From: Gammaproteobacteria bacterium
GTDB taxonomy: Bacteria; Pseudomonadota; Gammaproteobacteria; Pseudomonadales; Pseudohongiellaceae
Length of the DNA: 45,817 nucleotides
Assembly: GCA_029244985.1 (NCBI GenBank)
Contig: JAQWQD010000004.1
Span: 1-45,817, forward strand
Direction: 5' to 3'
Positions 1 through 9,473 of this stretch are shown piece after piece (position 1 is the first letter of the stretch; each line of letters opens with the position of its first letter). Made by a program: the position numbers and the translations under genes. The notes under the pieces were generated by a model. The model saw nothing but the letters and a program-made list of their open reading frames with translations, did no database searches and was not told the DNA's origin.

Positions 1-5
1 AAAAG

Positions 6-81
<76 letters not shown>

Positions 82-121
82 AGGAAATTACTACCGAGGT
101 AGCTGATTTACGAAGCCGGGG

Positions 122-150
122 ATTCTAAGAAGCTTGGACACCGCAGTCAA
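122..150 (-). promoter_or_regulatory. sigma-70 promoter of tRNA-Glu
   Basis: On the minus strand TTGACT (145-150; 5 of 6 to consensus), a 17-base spacer and TAGAAT (122-127; 5 of 6) lie about 40 bases upstream of the tRNA 5' end. A CCCCGGC stretch just after the -10 resembles the GC-rich discriminator typical of stringently controlled stable-RNA promoters. Seen in sequence; activity is inferred. Confidence 0.7.
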
Positions 151-611
151 GGGCAAATTCTCATATTTCTGAGTGATTGCCACAATTTAAGTAAGTCATT
201 TATTTCACGGTGAAATTAGTGGTTTTTGCATGACCAAGGGACAGGCAATATTTCTATCATATTTTTTGCGCATCTTCAGGCCTGTTGACCCATAACAAAC
301 AGACGCATGTAGGAGAAAGAGATGCTTAACTAATCTATAAAAAGTACTATAAATCGCCCAACGCTATTTTTTGAATCTTGACCACCTATTTTGTCTATGA
401 CATCCTAAACTACTGCCGATACATAGTTAGTTGATTAGTCTAAATGTCTAATAATGCGTTGTGAAATCGGCTTAAGCCATCAGGCTTTGTGGCCAGGTAG
501 GCCTCGACCTTAAAGCCTTGACCGAACAACAGATGTATAAGTCATTGGCTAGATCCTCAGTGAGCTAGAAGAGAAATATATGAGGACTATCGAGGATTCT
601 AAGGATCTACT
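151..611. other. intergenic region, tRNA-Glu to unknown 89-aa gene
   Basis: No convincing gene is seen here. Features visible are a GGCTTAAGCC palindrome (469-478), a nested hairpin with arms AGGCTTT (482-488) and AAAGCCT (512-518), and an inverted repeat, TAGATCCT (550-557) with AGGATCTA (602-609), whose right arm covers the ribosome binding site of the next gene. No tRNA, SRP RNA or tmRNA signature was recognised. Confidence 0.5.
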
Positions 612-881
612 ATGAGTAAGAACGAATCTGGCATAACTGACAACATTAACATTGATCAGCAGCTGATCGAAGAAGGTACTACTCAACTCAATAGTGAAAT
701 TCAAGTTTTAGAAACTTGGTTACGCGAATTGGATGCCACTGATGTTAATGATGTCGAAGTGATCGCCGCCCGCAAGTCCTACAATGATATGCTTCGCAGC
801 CGAAAAGAAATACTTAGCACTCTGGCAAAACAGGCAAAACTCCAGGCAGTTCCAACTAAGCAAAAACCTTTAGCCCAATAA
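612..881 (+). CDS. unknown 89-residue acidic helical protein
   Basis: I do not recognise this family. The 89-residue product has no signal peptide, membrane segment or cysteine motif. Its middle (about residues 18-72) is rich in E, L, K and R with heptad-like spacing and is probably helical, perhaps a short coiled coil. The N-terminus is polar and acidic and the C-terminus is basic with glutamine and proline. The ATG is supported by AAGGAT about 6 bases upstream. The dUTPase follows after 46 bases on the same strand, so the two may be co-transcribed. Upstream inverted repeats could hide its ribosome binding site. Reality as a gene is supported by length, binding site and position; function is unknown. 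Confidence 0.6.
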   Translation: MSKNESGITDNINIDQQLIEEGTTQLNSEIQVLETWLRELDATDVNDVEVIAARKSYNDMLRSRKEILSTLAKQAKLQAVPTKQKPLAQ

Positions 882-927
882 GTTCGCAAGCAACCTGTTA
901 AAACTAATTACTAAACTGTAAATTCCT

Positions 928-1587
928 ATGCTGTTACGAGAACAGGCTTCAACTATGCTCACTCTTCAGATGAGCATGAATGCAAAAGTTGACCCTGACT
1001 GGGTTGCAGCCCGCTATCCTTATTTGCGTGCAGTGGCGATCGAGGGCGCTGAGGCTATTGAGCATCACGGCTGGAAATGGTGGAAGAAACAAGAAAAAGA
1101 CCTTCCGCAATTGCAAATGGAACTAATCGATATCTGGCATTTCATATTGTCTGAAATATTGCTTCGAAATAGTGGAAATGTAGATGCGTCGCTTGAAGCG
1201 TTAATGATGCTTCTCGACTCAGCGAATACGCAAAAACTTATAGATTTCGATGATCAACAATATTCACTCGACGAATTAGATTTATTAACGAAACTTGAAT
1301 TACTTATTGCTCTTTCTGTTGTCCGCAGAATTGAACTAGAACTTTTTCAATCAATAATGTCTGATTGCAAAATTAGCTGGATCGATCTTTATCGTCAATA
1401 TGTAGGGAAGAACGTTCTTAACATGTTCCGCCAGGACCATGGCTACAAAGACGGATCCTACCAGAAAATATGGAATGGCAGAGAAGACAATGAATATCTG
1501 GTTGAAATCATTGATTCCCTGGATCCGAATCAAGCCAAGTTCAAAGATCAGGTTTACATAGCTCTAAAAAGGTCTTATCCAGCCTGA
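928..1587 (+). CDS. dUTP diphosphatase, dimeric all-alpha (dUTPase_2) type
   Basis: Probably hydrolyses dUTP to dUMP and pyrophosphate in the cytoplasm, keeping uracil out of DNA and supplying dUMP for thymidylate synthesis. The protein resembles the all-alpha NTP pyrophosphatase family, not trimeric Dut. The N-terminal half has the family landmarks: MLTLQ...MN..VDPDW, then EGAEAIEHHGWKWWKKQ with the ExxE metal ligands, then ELIDIWHF with the ExxD ligands. Known family members in related bacteria carry a few residues before MLTLQ, which favours the first ATG at 928, though an ATG at 955 is possible; neither has a strong binding site. The C-terminal half is less conserved. It ends three bases from the convergent nfuA stop. 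Confidence 0.85.
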   Translation: MLLREQASTMLTLQMSMNAKVDPDWVAARYPYLRAVAIEGAEAIEHHGWKWWKKQEKDLPQLQMELIDIWHFILSEILLRNSGNVDASLEALMMLLDSANTQKLIDFDDQQYSLDELDLLTKLELLIALSVVRRIELELFQSIMSDCKISWIDLYRQYVGKNVLNMFRQDHGYKDGSYQKIWNGREDNEYLVEIIDSLDPNQAKFKDQVYIALKRSYPA

Positions 1588-1590
1588 TAA

Positions 1591-2172
1591 CTACTGATAA
1601 TAAGCATTTTCTTTAACTGAGTGGTCAGTAACATCACGAACCTCTGTGAGCTGAGGTATCTGTGACAGAAGGGACTTTTCAACGCCATCTTTTAGAGTTA
1701 CGTCCACCATACCGCAACCTTGACATCCACCACCAAACCGTAGTACCGCTATACTTTTCTCGAATATTTCTTCAAGGGTGACATGACCCCCATGAGCCGC
1801 TAAACCAGGATTAACTTCATTATATAAAACATAGTTCACACGATCCTCAAGAGGACTATCTTCAGACAATTTTGGCATCCTAGAGTTTGGCGCTTTTATG
1901 GTCAGCTGCCCACCCATTGAGTCTTTCTGAAAATCAACTACCGCGTCTTCTAGAAAAGGTATACTATGTTGATCCATGAAGGCTTTGAAGGCTTCATATT
2001 GTTTCACTTCATCATCCGCTTTTTCTTCTCCTGGCCGACAAAAAGAAATGCAGGTTTCTGCTCTTGGAGTACCTGCATCGAGAATGAAAATTCGCACCGC
2101 AATACCTTCTACGTCTTGCTTTTTGAGCAACTCAGCTAGGTATTCTTGTGCGGAATCGGTGATGCTAACCAT
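1591..2172 (-). CDS. nfuA: Fe-S biogenesis protein NfuA
   Basis: Carrier that receives a [4Fe-4S] cluster and passes it to client apoproteins, important under oxidative stress or iron limitation. The 193-residue product has the two-domain layout of gammaproteobacterial NfuA: a degenerate A-type (IscA-like) N-terminal domain of about 95 residues lacking the A-type cysteines, and a C-terminal Nfu domain with the CxxC cluster site [11 protein letters not shown] at C150 and C153, close to E. coli C149/C152. It is divergent from metH across a 154-base region that carries two perfect 15-base palindromes. The ATG at 2172 fits the family length. Clients nearby could include the Fe-S sulfite reductase, but that is inference. 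Confidence 0.95.
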   Translation of the reverse strand: MVSITDSAQEYLAELLKKQDVEGIAVRIFILDAGTPRAETCISFCRPGEEKADDEVKQYEAFKAFMDQHSIPFLEDAVVDFQKDSMGGQLTIKAPNSRMPKLSEDSPLEDRVNYVLYNEVNPGLAAHGGHVTLEEIFEKSIAVLRFGGGCQGCGMVDVTLKDGVEKSLLSQIPQLTEVRDVTDHSVKENAYYQ

Positions 2173-2192
2173 AGGATTTTCTCAGCGAGGCT

Positions 2193-2207
2193 AATAATCT
2201 GATTATT
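2193..2207. promoter_or_regulatory. 15-bp palindrome upstream of nfuA (possible operator)
   Basis: AATAATC-T-GATTATT is a perfect dyad, centred 28 bases upstream of the nfuA start. The position suits a repressor site. It does not match the Fur or IscR consensus as I know them, so the regulator is unknown. Confidence 0.4.
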
Positions 2208-2237
2208 CTACTAGATCGGGCGAATAATTTGAATACT

Positions 2238-2252
2238 TGAGTGATTCACTCA
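2238..2252. promoter_or_regulatory. 15-bp palindrome between nfuA and metH (possible operator)
   Basis: TGAGTGA-T-TCACTCA is a perfect dyad in the shared nfuA/metH region, 75 bases before the metH start. Its TGA...TCA ends recall MetR-type sites (TGAA-N5-TTCA) but the spacing differs. A weak promoter-like pair, TTGCAC (2274-2279) and TAGATT (2296-2301), lies between it and metH. Confidence 0.4.
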
Positions 2253-2326
2253 GTTATTTCAAGCTGTCCTAGGTTGCACCATTTGATAATATTGATAGAT
2301 TTTAGAGAGGCAGACACGGCTTTAAC

Positions 2327-5300
2327 ATGAAACACCACTCAGCTGAATCCAAACTTCACGAAGCACTAATAGAACGTATTCTGGTTCTAGATGGCGCTAT
2401 GGGTACTATGATTCAATCCAAGAAGCTCACTGATACTGATTTTAGAGGCAAGAGATTTGCTAATCACCATCACGATGTGTCAGGTAACAATGATTTATTG
2501 ACATTGACCCAGCCGGAAATCATTAAAGAAATCCATTTGGCTTACCTTAATGCTGGCGCTGATATTGTAGAAACCAACACTTTTAATGCTACCCAGATCT
2601 CTCAATCAGATTATGATCTTCAAACTATATCCTACGAACTAAATTTTGCTGCAGCCCAAATTGCACGAAAAGCGTGCGACGAAGTTTCACAGCTCACTGC
2701 TGCCCGGCCCCGATTTGTCGCTGGGGTATTGGGCCCTACAAGCAAAACTGCCTCTATCTCTCCCGATGTAAACGACCCAGGATTTCGTAACACCAGTTTT
2801 GATCAATTAGTAGATGATTACCAGAACTGCTGTAAAGGTCTTATTAAAGGTGGCGCCGATATCATAATGATCGAGACTGCATTCGACACATTAAATGCCA
2901 AAGCTGCCATCTTCGCGGTCCAAAAATGTTATCAGGAGCTTCATATTAAGCTGCCACTTATGATTTCAGGAACTATAACCGATGCTAGCGGCCGCACACT
3001 TTCGGGACAAACAGTTGAGGCATTTTGTAATTCCGTCGCACATGCAAACCCACTTTCGATTGGATTTAATTGCGCTCTTGGCGCTGAACAATTAAGACCA
3101 CACATAGAAGAAACATCTGCTCTTACTCCCTGTTTTGTTTCGACCCACCCGAATGCGGGACTTCCTAACGAGTTTGGCGAGTACGATCAAACACCCGGAG
3201 AAATGGCGACCATCATTGGAGAGTTTGCGGAAAAAGGTTTTGTAAATATTGTCGGGGGTTGCTGCGGTACAGGCCCCGATCATATAAAAGCAATTGCCGA
3301 TGCGGTAGCTAATTATGCTCCACGGCAAATCCCAAATGCCAACCAAGCTTGTCGCTTAAGCGGACTTGAAGCTTTTAACATTAATAAAAGTTCTTTGTTT
3401 ATCAATATTGGCGAAAGGACTAATGTAACGGGTTCCGCCAAATTCTCTCGATTAATACTTGAAGGTAATTACGATGAAGCGTTAGAGATTGCCCGTGAAC
3501 AAGTTGAAGCTGGCGCACAAATTATCGACATAAATATGGACGAAGGCATGCTGGATTCTCAAGCTGCGATGGAGAAATTTGTCAAACTCATAGCATCTGA
3601 ACCTGAAATATCTAAAGTCCCGTTGATGCTTGATTCTTCAAAATGGGAAATTATTGAAACTGGACTGAAATGTTGTCAAGGGAAAGCGATTGTAAATTCA
3701 ATAAGCCTTAAGGAAGGAGAACAGGAATTTCTTGATAAAGCAGACTTATGCTTACGTTATGGAGCAGCTGTCATAGTAATGGCCTTTGATGAAACCGGCC
3801 AAGCTGACACCCTCAGTCGGAAGAATCAGATCTGTAATCGTTCTTATCATTTGCTGAGAGAAAAACTTAACTTCCCCGCTAATGATATTATATTTGACCC
3901 TAATGTTTTTGCGGTCGCAACAGGAATTGATGATCACAATAATTATGCTGTCGACTTCATCGAGAGCTGCAAATACATAAAAGCTAATCTTCCGGGGGCA
4001 AATATTTCAGGTGGAATCAGTAACGTATCTTTTTCATTCCGTGGCAATAATACGGTACGCGAAGCAATACACTCAGTCTTCCTTTTCCATAGCATTAAAG
4101 CTGGTCTGACCATGGGCATAGTCAATGCTGGGCAGCTTGCCGTTTACGACGACATTCCGAAAAAGTTAAAACTTGCAGCAGAAGATGTCATTTTAAATAG
4201 ACATCCTGATGCTACTGAGCACCTAATGGAATTAGCCCAGACAGTTAGCGGTCGAAGCACAGCGGCACAAGTTGAAGATCTGTCTTGGCGTGAAAAACCT
4301 GTTGAAGAGCGATTAAGTTATGCATTGGTTAAAGGGATTTCAAAATTTATAGACGAGGACACAGAAACGGCTAGAGCGCAATCTTCAAGACCCATAGAAG
4401 TCATAGAAGGGCCATTGATGAAGGGTATGGATGAAGTGGGCGACCTTTTCGGCAATGGAAAAATGTTTTTGCCACAGGTGGTAAAGAGTGCTCGAGTGAT
4501 GAAAAAAGCAGTCGCCTACTTACTACCTTATATTGAATCTGAAAAGGGTCCTGGTGTAATTCAAAGTAAAGGGAAAATTCTTTTAGCAACTGTTAAAGGA
4601 GACGTACATGATATTGGAAAAAATATTGTGGGTGTTGTACTGGGTTGCAATAACTATGACGTTATTGATCTAGGTGTCATGGTTCCTAGCGAAAAAATTC
4701 TGGCAGTCGCAAAGGCAGAAGATGTCGATATTATCGGCCTAAGTGGGTTAATTACTCCTTCTCTCGATGAAATGGTTCATGTCGCAAGCGAAATGCAGCG
4801 TTTAGAAATCAAGGTTCCACTATTAATCGGAGGCGCTACAACCTCTAAGGCCCACACTGCCGTCAAAATTGAACAGAATTATAAAAATGAAAGTACTATT
4901 TACGTGCCGGACGCATCTCGCAGTGTTTCAGTTGTAAGTAAACTGCTGAATAACTCTCAAAAGCTCAAGTATTCCGCTGATATCCGAAAAGAATACTCAA
5001 TTATTCGTGAGCGAAGCGCCAATAGAGCAGATAAACGCAACCTCCTAAGCTATAAAGAAGCGAATACAAATTGTCAAGCATTAGACTGGAACGGATTTAA
5101 GCCAAGCAGACCTTCTTTCATTGGTACCAAGGTATTTGAAGGTTATCCACTGGAAAAATTAGTTCCTTACATAGATTGGACTCCTTTCTTTATTACTTGG
5201 CAGCTAGCAGGAAAATACCCAGCAATATTGAATGACAAAAAAGTTGGACAGGCCGCAACTGAGTTATTTAATGATGCCCAGGAGCTTTTACGGAAAATAA

Positions 5301-6013
5301 TTGAAGACAATCTTCTTACCGCAAAAGCCACGATTGGCTTTTGGCCAGCGAATAGAAAGGGTAATAATGATGTAGAAGTTTATTCTCCAAATAATCACTG
5401 CGAACCCATTGCAAACTTGCATTTTCTCCGCCAGCAAATGTTTAAGGATGAATCATTATCGAATCTCTCTCTCGCCGATTTTATTGCTCCAGCGGATAGT
5501 GGAAAACAAGACTTTATAGGTGGCTTTGTAGTATCAACTGGATTCGGCGCGGACACAATCGCAAAGAAATATGAACAAGAAAACAATGATTATCAAGCAA
5601 TACTAATAAAAGCTCTTGCAGATAGATTAGCAGAAGCTTTTGCCGAACATATGCATAAATGTGTAAGAACAGAATTTTGGGGATACGAGCCCACAGAATT
5701 ACTAAGTAATGACGAACTGATTAATGAAAAGTATCGAGGTATACGCCCTGCCCCAGGCTATCCAGCATGCCCTGACCATTCAGAAAAAGAAACATTGTTT
5801 AAATTACTCGACACTGAGAATACTATAGGAGTCTCACTAACGGAAAGTTATGCGATGTTTCCAGCTGCAAGTATCAGCGGCTTATATTTTTCTCATCCTG
5901 AATCGCGTTATTTCTCTGTAGGCAAAATTTCTTCCGAACAAGTAAAAGACTTAGCAAAAAGGAAAGGTGTCAAACTAGAGCTTTTAACCAGACTTCTCTC
6001 TCCTAATCTGTAA
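2327..6013 (+). CDS. metH: cobalamin-dependent methionine synthase MetH
   Basis: Transfers a methyl group from 5-methyltetrahydrofolate through cobalamin to homocysteine, giving methionine. At 1228 residues it is full length. Domains in order: homocysteine-binding barrel (about 1-330) with zinc ligands C249, C312 and C313 in GFNCALG and GGCCGTGP; pterin-binding barrel (about 350-610, [11 protein letters not shown]); cobalamin cap and binding domain (about 650-890) with DxHxxG at D759, H761 and G764, the lower-axial histidine loop; and the AdoMet-binding reactivation domain (about 900-1228, [12 protein letters not shown]). No cobalamin riboswitch was recognised in the 154-base leader. The next gene starts 80 bases downstream on the same strand, linking methionine synthesis with sulfite reduction. 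Activity needs imported or synthesised B12. Confidence 0.98.
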   Translation: MKHHSAESKLHEALIERILVLDGAMGTMIQSKKLTDTDFRGKRFANHHHDVSGNNDLLTLTQPEIIKEIHLAYLNAGADIVETNTFNATQISQSDYDLQTISYELNFAAAQIARKACDEVSQLTAARPRFVAGVLGPTSKTASISPDVNDPGFRNTSFDQLVDDYQNCCKGLIKGGADIIMIETAFDTLNAKAAIFAVQKCYQELHIKLPLMISGTITDASGRTLSGQTVEAFCNSVAHANPLSIGFNCALGAEQLRPHIEETSALTPCFVSTHPNAGLPNEFGEYDQTPGEMATIIGEFAEKGFVNIVGGCCGTGPDHIKAIADAVANYAPRQIPNANQACRLSGLEAFNINKSSLFINIGERTNVTGSAKFSRLILEGNYDEALEIAREQVEAGAQIIDINMDEGMLDSQAAMEKFVKLIASEPEISKVPLMLDSSKWEIIETGLKCCQGKAIVNSISLKEGEQEFLDKADLCLRYGAAVIVMAFDETGQADTLSRKNQICNRSYHLLREKLNFPANDIIFDPNVFAVATGIDDHNNYAVDFIESCKYIKANLPGANISGGISNVSFSFRGNNTVREAIHSVFLFHSIKAGLTMGIVNAGQLAVYDDIPKKLKLAAEDVILNRHPDATEHLMELAQTVSGRSTAAQVEDLSWREKPVEERLSYALVKGISKFIDEDTETARAQSSRPIEVIEGPLMKGMDEVGDLFGNGKMFLPQVVKSARVMKKAVAYLLPYIESEKGPGVIQSKGKILLATVKGDVHDIGKNIVGVVLGCNNYDVIDLGVMVPSEKILAVAKAEDVDIIGLSGLITPSLDEMVHVASEMQRLEIKVPLLIGGATTSKAHTAVKIEQNYKNESTIYVPDASRSVSVVSKLLNNSQKLKYSADIRKEYSIIRERSANRADKRNLLSYKEANTNCQALDWNGFKPSRPSFIGTKVFEGYPLEKLVPYIDWTPFFITWQLAGKYPAILNDKKVGQAATELFNDAQELLRKIIEDNLLTAKATIGFWPANRKGNNDVEVYSPNNHCEPIANLHFLRQQMFKDESLSNLSLADFIAPADSGKQDFIGGFVVSTGFGADTIAKKYEQENNDYQAILIKALADRLAEAFAEHMHKCVRTEFWGYEPTELLSNDELINEKYRGIRPAPGYPACPDHSEKETLFKLLDTENTIGVSLTESYAMFPAASISGLYFSHPESRYFSVGKISSEQVKDLAKRKGVKLELLTRLLSPNL

Positions 6014-6093
6014 TTTAATGTAACGAGACGACTGCCAAAAGCAAACTCATTGTTTACAATGACTGCCCAAAGCGCGAGGACACTATTCAGGTT

Positions 6094-7752
6094 ATGTATC
6101 AGTACGACAAATATGATCATCAAATGCTGGCGGAACGCGTTATCCAATTCCGTGACCAGACAGAAAGGTATTTGGCTGGAAATCTCAGTGATCCTGAGTT
6201 TTTGCCACTACGTTTACAAAATGGCCTATATATCCAGCGCCTAGCACCTATGCTAAGAATAGCGATACCTTATGGCTTACTGTCTTCTAAACAACTTCGA
6301 AAACTAGCATTCATTAGCAAGCATTTCGATAAAGGCTATGGCCACTTCACAACCCGTCAAAATATTCAATTCAACTGGCCAGAACTTGAAGATGTGCCTG
6401 ATATCTTAGCTCATTTAGCGGAAGTAGAAATGCATGCAATTCAAACTAGTGGTAATTGCATTCGCAACACAACAACAGACCAATATGCCGGAGTATCGGC
6501 AGATGAACTGGAAGATAGCAGACCCTTTTGTGAAGCGATTCGACAGTGGTCGACTTTCCACCCTGAATTTGCCTTTCTACCTAGGAAATTTAAGATCGCT
6601 GTTTGCGGCACTAAGATTGATCAAGCAGCAACTCAAGTACATGACATCGGCGTTTATCTAATCAAAAATTCCAATGGGGAAGTAGGTTTTCGCATACTTG
6701 CAGGTGGCGGTTTGGGTCGGACGCCAGTGATTGGGCAGGAAATATTCGAGTTCGTAGAAAAACGTCACTTATTAACCGCACTGGAGTCCATTCTTCGAGT
6801 TTATAACCGACTTGGTCGACGAGACAATAAATATAAGGCTCGCATCAAGATTCTTGTGCGCGAAACTGGAGTAGAAAAGTTTCGCTCACTAGTTATGCAA
6901 GAATGGTCTCAAATAAGAGATGGCCCTCAAACTCTTACAGAGGAAGAAATAGCTCACTGTAAATCTTTTTTTGTTGACCCATTTTATACGGAAAAGGACG
7001 ATGCCCCCGAAGAGCTGACCGCCGCACTTAAGAACGATGTACTATTTAATAGCTGGTATCAACGTAACGTCAGTGAACATAAAAAGTCTGGCTACGCAAT
7101 TGTGACTGCCTGCCTCAAAGAAACAGGTGTCGCACCAGGAGATGTCACCGACATTCAGTTAAATTATCTCGCAGAGCTCGCAGATGAATATAGCTTTGGC
7201 GAAGTCCGAATAAGCCATCATCAGAATGTAGTTTTCGCCGATGTCGAACAATCAGAATTGTATGCATTCTGGAAAAAACTTAAAACCAAATCTTTGGCAA
7301 GTATGAATCTCGGCTTATTAACAGATATGATCTGCTGTCCGGGAGGCGATTTTTGTGCTCTTGCCAATGCGAAATCAATACCTATTGCTGAATCATTGCA
7401 ACGCAAATTTGATGACATTGATGAACTAAAAGATATTGGCAATTTACGCATTAATATTTCGGGATGCATGAACGCTTGCGGTCACCATCATGTAGGGAAT
7501 ATTGGCATACTTGGGGTCGACAAAAAAGGTGAAGAGTTCTATCAAGTTTCCTTAGGTGGATCTTCACAGAATGAGGCAAGTATAGGAAAGATTATAGGCC
7601 CCTCTTTTGCTCAGGATGAGATCCCAGCCGTAGTAGAGAAGATCATAGAAGTCTACAAAAACTCTAGGCAGAACAAAGAGCCATTTCTCGACACCTATCG
7701 CCGCATCGGAATAGAGCCATTCAAGGAAAAGGTCTATGCAAAAGCTGATTAA
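6094..7752 (+). CDS. cysI: sulfite/nitrite reductase hemoprotein (CysI type)
   Basis: Six-electron reduction of sulfite to sulfide for cysteine synthesis, using siroheme coupled to a [4Fe-4S] cluster. The 552-residue protein closely resembles the Pseudomonas CysI hemoprotein, including its MYxYDxYD start, which supports the ATG at 6094. Two ferredoxin-like/NiSiR repeat pairs are evident; the substrate-binding region GNCIRNTTTDQ is intact. Cluster and siroheme ligands are C415-x5-C421 (CCPGGDFC) and C458-x3-C462 (SGCMNACGHHH). The family also contains nitrite reductases, but the DUF934 partner and nearby metH favour sulfite. No flavoprotein CysJ is in the window, so the electron donor (ferredoxin or another reductase) is unknown. 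It overlaps the next gene by 17 bases. Confidence 0.93.
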   Translation: MYQYDKYDHQMLAERVIQFRDQTERYLAGNLSDPEFLPLRLQNGLYIQRLAPMLRIAIPYGLLSSKQLRKLAFISKHFDKGYGHFTTRQNIQFNWPELEDVPDILAHLAEVEMHAIQTSGNCIRNTTTDQYAGVSADELEDSRPFCEAIRQWSTFHPEFAFLPRKFKIAVCGTKIDQAATQVHDIGVYLIKNSNGEVGFRILAGGGLGRTPVIGQEIFEFVEKRHLLTALESILRVYNRLGRRDNKYKARIKILVRETGVEKFRSLVMQEWSQIRDGPQTLTEEEIAHCKSFFVDPFYTEKDDAPEELTAALKNDVLFNSWYQRNVSEHKKSGYAIVTACLKETGVAPGDVTDIQLNYLAELADEYSFGEVRISHHQNVVFADVEQSELYAFWKKLKTKSLASMNLGLLTDMICCPGGDFCALANAKSIPIAESLQRKFDDIDELKDIGNLRINISGCMNACGHHHVGNIGILGVDKKGEEFYQVSLGGSSQNEASIGKIIGPSFAQDEIPAVVEKIIEVYKNSRQNKEPFLDTYRRIGIEPFKEKVYAKAD

Positions 7753-8236
7753 GAATGGCCAATTAACTCAAGACTATTGGACAATCCTCCGCGAAGCAAC
7801 CGGCCCAGAAGTATTGAAGGCAGTGCCGGGTAAAAACTTCATAGTTCCGCTTAAATTTTGGAAACTATATCAGGAGGACCTAGCTGACTACGCCGGCGAG
7901 GTAGCTATCTGGTTAGATAGTAATGAAAATGCAAATGATATCGGTTCTGAACTAGCGAGTTTCTCTTTAGTCGCCTTGAATTTTCCAATATTTTCTGACG
8001 GTAGATCTTATACTAATGCGAGAGAACTCCGTGAGTACCACAAATATGAAGGCGAGGTTCGAGCCATTGGTGATGTTTTAAGAGACCAGCTTTACTATAT
8101 GTCACGATGTGGTTTCGATGCCTTCGATTTACGCAGTGATCAAAATCCTGAAAATTGTCTTACGGCCTTTGCAGATTTTAGTACCAGCTATCAAGCAACA
8201 ATCTCCGAAATTAACCCTTTGTTCCGTCGACGCTAG
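7736..8236 (+). CDS. DUF934 protein, sulfite reductase partner
   Basis: A 166-residue member of DUF934, the small protein encoded directly after CysI-type hemoproteins in pseudomonads and relatives. It is thought to help sulfite reduction, possibly as a redox or assembly partner, but its biochemistry is not settled. The sequence shows the family's N-terminal variable part, then FPIFSDGRSYTNARELR and GEVRAIGDVLRDQLYYMSRCGFDAF, a strongly conserved block. Its ATG at 7736 lies inside the end of cysI in another frame, indicating translational coupling. No signal peptide or membrane segment is seen. A single cysteine in YMSRCGFD is visible; no metal-binding motif is obvious. It ends a co-directional block facing the minus-strand acuI gene. 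Confidence 0.88.
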   Translation: MQKLIKNGQLTQDYWTILREATGPEVLKAVPGKNFIVPLKFWKLYQEDLADYAGEVAIWLDSNENANDIGSELASFSLVALNFPIFSDGRSYTNARELREYHKYEGEVRAIGDVLRDQLYYMSRCGFDAFDLRSDQNPENCLTAFADFSTSYQATISEINPLFRRR

Positions 8237-8409
8237 TTGACTATGGTTAAAATAGAATCTGACTCCAAACTCTTCTGCTTTTTACTAACTTTCAGTTACT
8301 TTTTTAGTGTCACAAGATACCGTTATAATCACTTTCCGGATTCGTCGTATATTTTGATACTTGCGCTCACCCCAATCGTTTTCTCGCGAAAAATTATGAT
8401 GGGATTAAC

Positions 8410-9420
8410 TCACAGGATTTGATTATTTAAATTCAATAAAAATCTACCCACTGCCTGCCCTTTTTTTACTTGTTGCAAACTGTCGGGCAAGTCTTCTAAG
8501 TGAATTTCTTTTGCAATCTTGTCCAAATCAACTATTTTCCAATCAGAGGCGAGTAAACTCCATACCCTTTTTTTAGTTTCTAGAGGTAGAACTACAGAAT
8601 CGACCCCAAGCAAATTAACGCCCCGCAAGATAAAAGGGAGCACTGAAGCTTGGAACATCGGAGATTGGACCAACCCGCAAGCGGCAACGCTTGCCCCATA
8701 TTTCAATGATTTCACAATGTTAAACAGTGTATCCCCTCCTACAACATCTACAGCGCCCGACCATCTTTCTTTGAGCATGGGCTGAGAGGTCCCTTTAGAA
8801 TATTCACTCCGATCAATAACTCCTTTGGCTCCTAGCTTCTGTAGAAAGGCTTTTTCCTTCTCTTTACCAGTACTAGCTATTACTTCGAAACCCATTTTTG
8901 CAAGAAGGGCAACTGCAACAATACCTACCCCGCCAGTCGCCCCAGTGACTAACACTTCACCATCTTTTGGAGTCAAGCCGTTTGCTAATAATTTCTCTAT
9001 GCAGAGTGCTGCGGTAAACCCTGCAGTTCCCAACACCATAGTTTGCCTAAGGGTTAGGCCTTCAGGACAGGGAACTACCCAGCTACTAGGTACCCGAATA
9101 TATTGACCAAATCCGCCAGCTGTATTCATGCCTAGGTCATAGCCGATAACTATAACCTCCTCTCCTTCACTAAAATTCGCGTTAGTACATGAGACCACTA
9201 TGCCAGCAGCATCAATTCCTGGAGTGTGTGGGTACTTTCTCGTAACTCCTTTATTGCCGCTTGCTGAAAGCGCGTCCTTATAATTTAAAGATGAGTAACA
9301 GACTCTGATTAGCACATCACCTTCGGGAAGATCTGAAATATTTCTCTCTTGTATTACGGAGGCGAATTTTTTTTCAGCTACCTCATTGACTACCAATGCT
9401 CTAAATACTGGATCAGACAT
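8410..9420 (-). CDS. acuI: AcuI/YhdH-family NADPH-dependent acrylyl-CoA reductase (quinone oxidoreductase-like)
   Basis: A 336-residue zinc-independent medium-chain dehydrogenase/reductase of the YhdH/AcuI family. Characterised members reduce acryloyl-CoA to propionyl-CoA with NADPH, detoxifying acrylate formed from dimethylsulfoniopropionate or 3-hydroxypropionate. N-terminal GroES-like domain: SSLNYKDALSASG and HTPGIDAAG; Rossmann fold with VTGATGGVGIVAVALLAKMG around residues 155-175; catalytic-zinc cysteines of alcohol dehydrogenases are absent. No DMSP lyase or other dmd/acu gene lies in the window, so a DMSP role is only possible; general detoxification fits equally. It is 53 bases downstream of sohB on the same strand, perhaps co-transcribed. 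The ATG at 9420 fits the family. Confidence 0.85.
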   Translation of the reverse strand: MSDPVFRALVVNEVAEKKFASVIQERNISDLPEGDVLIRVCYSSLNYKDALSASGNKGVTRKYPHTPGIDAAGIVVSCTNANFSEGEEVIVIGYDLGMNTAGGFGQYIRVPSSWVVPCPEGLTLRQTMVLGTAGFTAALCIEKLLANGLTPKDGEVLVTGATGGVGIVAVALLAKMGFEVIASTGKEKEKAFLQKLGAKGVIDRSEYSKGTSQPMLKERWSGAVDVVGGDTLFNIVKSLKYGASVAACGLVQSPMFQASVLPFILRGVNLLGVDSVVLPLETKKRVWSLLASDWKIVDLDKIAKEIHLEDLPDSLQQVKKGQAVGRFLLNLNNQIL

Positions 9421-9473
9421 AAACTTCTCTTAACTAAAACTTAGAATTTGAGGATTATTTTAAGATATCTACT

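Noticed and set aside
469..518. Repeated GGCTT/AAGCC palindromes suggesting an RNA gene
   Set aside because: Arms are short (7 bp or less), with no terminator or recognised RNA class; kept only as a note in the intergenic entry.
654..668. GATCAGC-A-GCTGATC palindrome
   Set aside because: It lies inside the coding frame of the 89-residue protein and can be explained by its codons; no regulatory context.
2173..2326. Cobalamin or SAM riboswitch before metH
   Set aside because: The 154-base region is shared with nfuA and too short for a standard cobalamin riboswitch; no B12-box or SAM-aptamer core could be seen.
8237..8422. 61-codon hydrophobic frame on the plus strand after the DUF934 gene
   Set aside because: It starts with TTG without a convincing binding site, overlaps the end of acuI, and has no recognisable family; more likely untranslated spacer between convergent genes.
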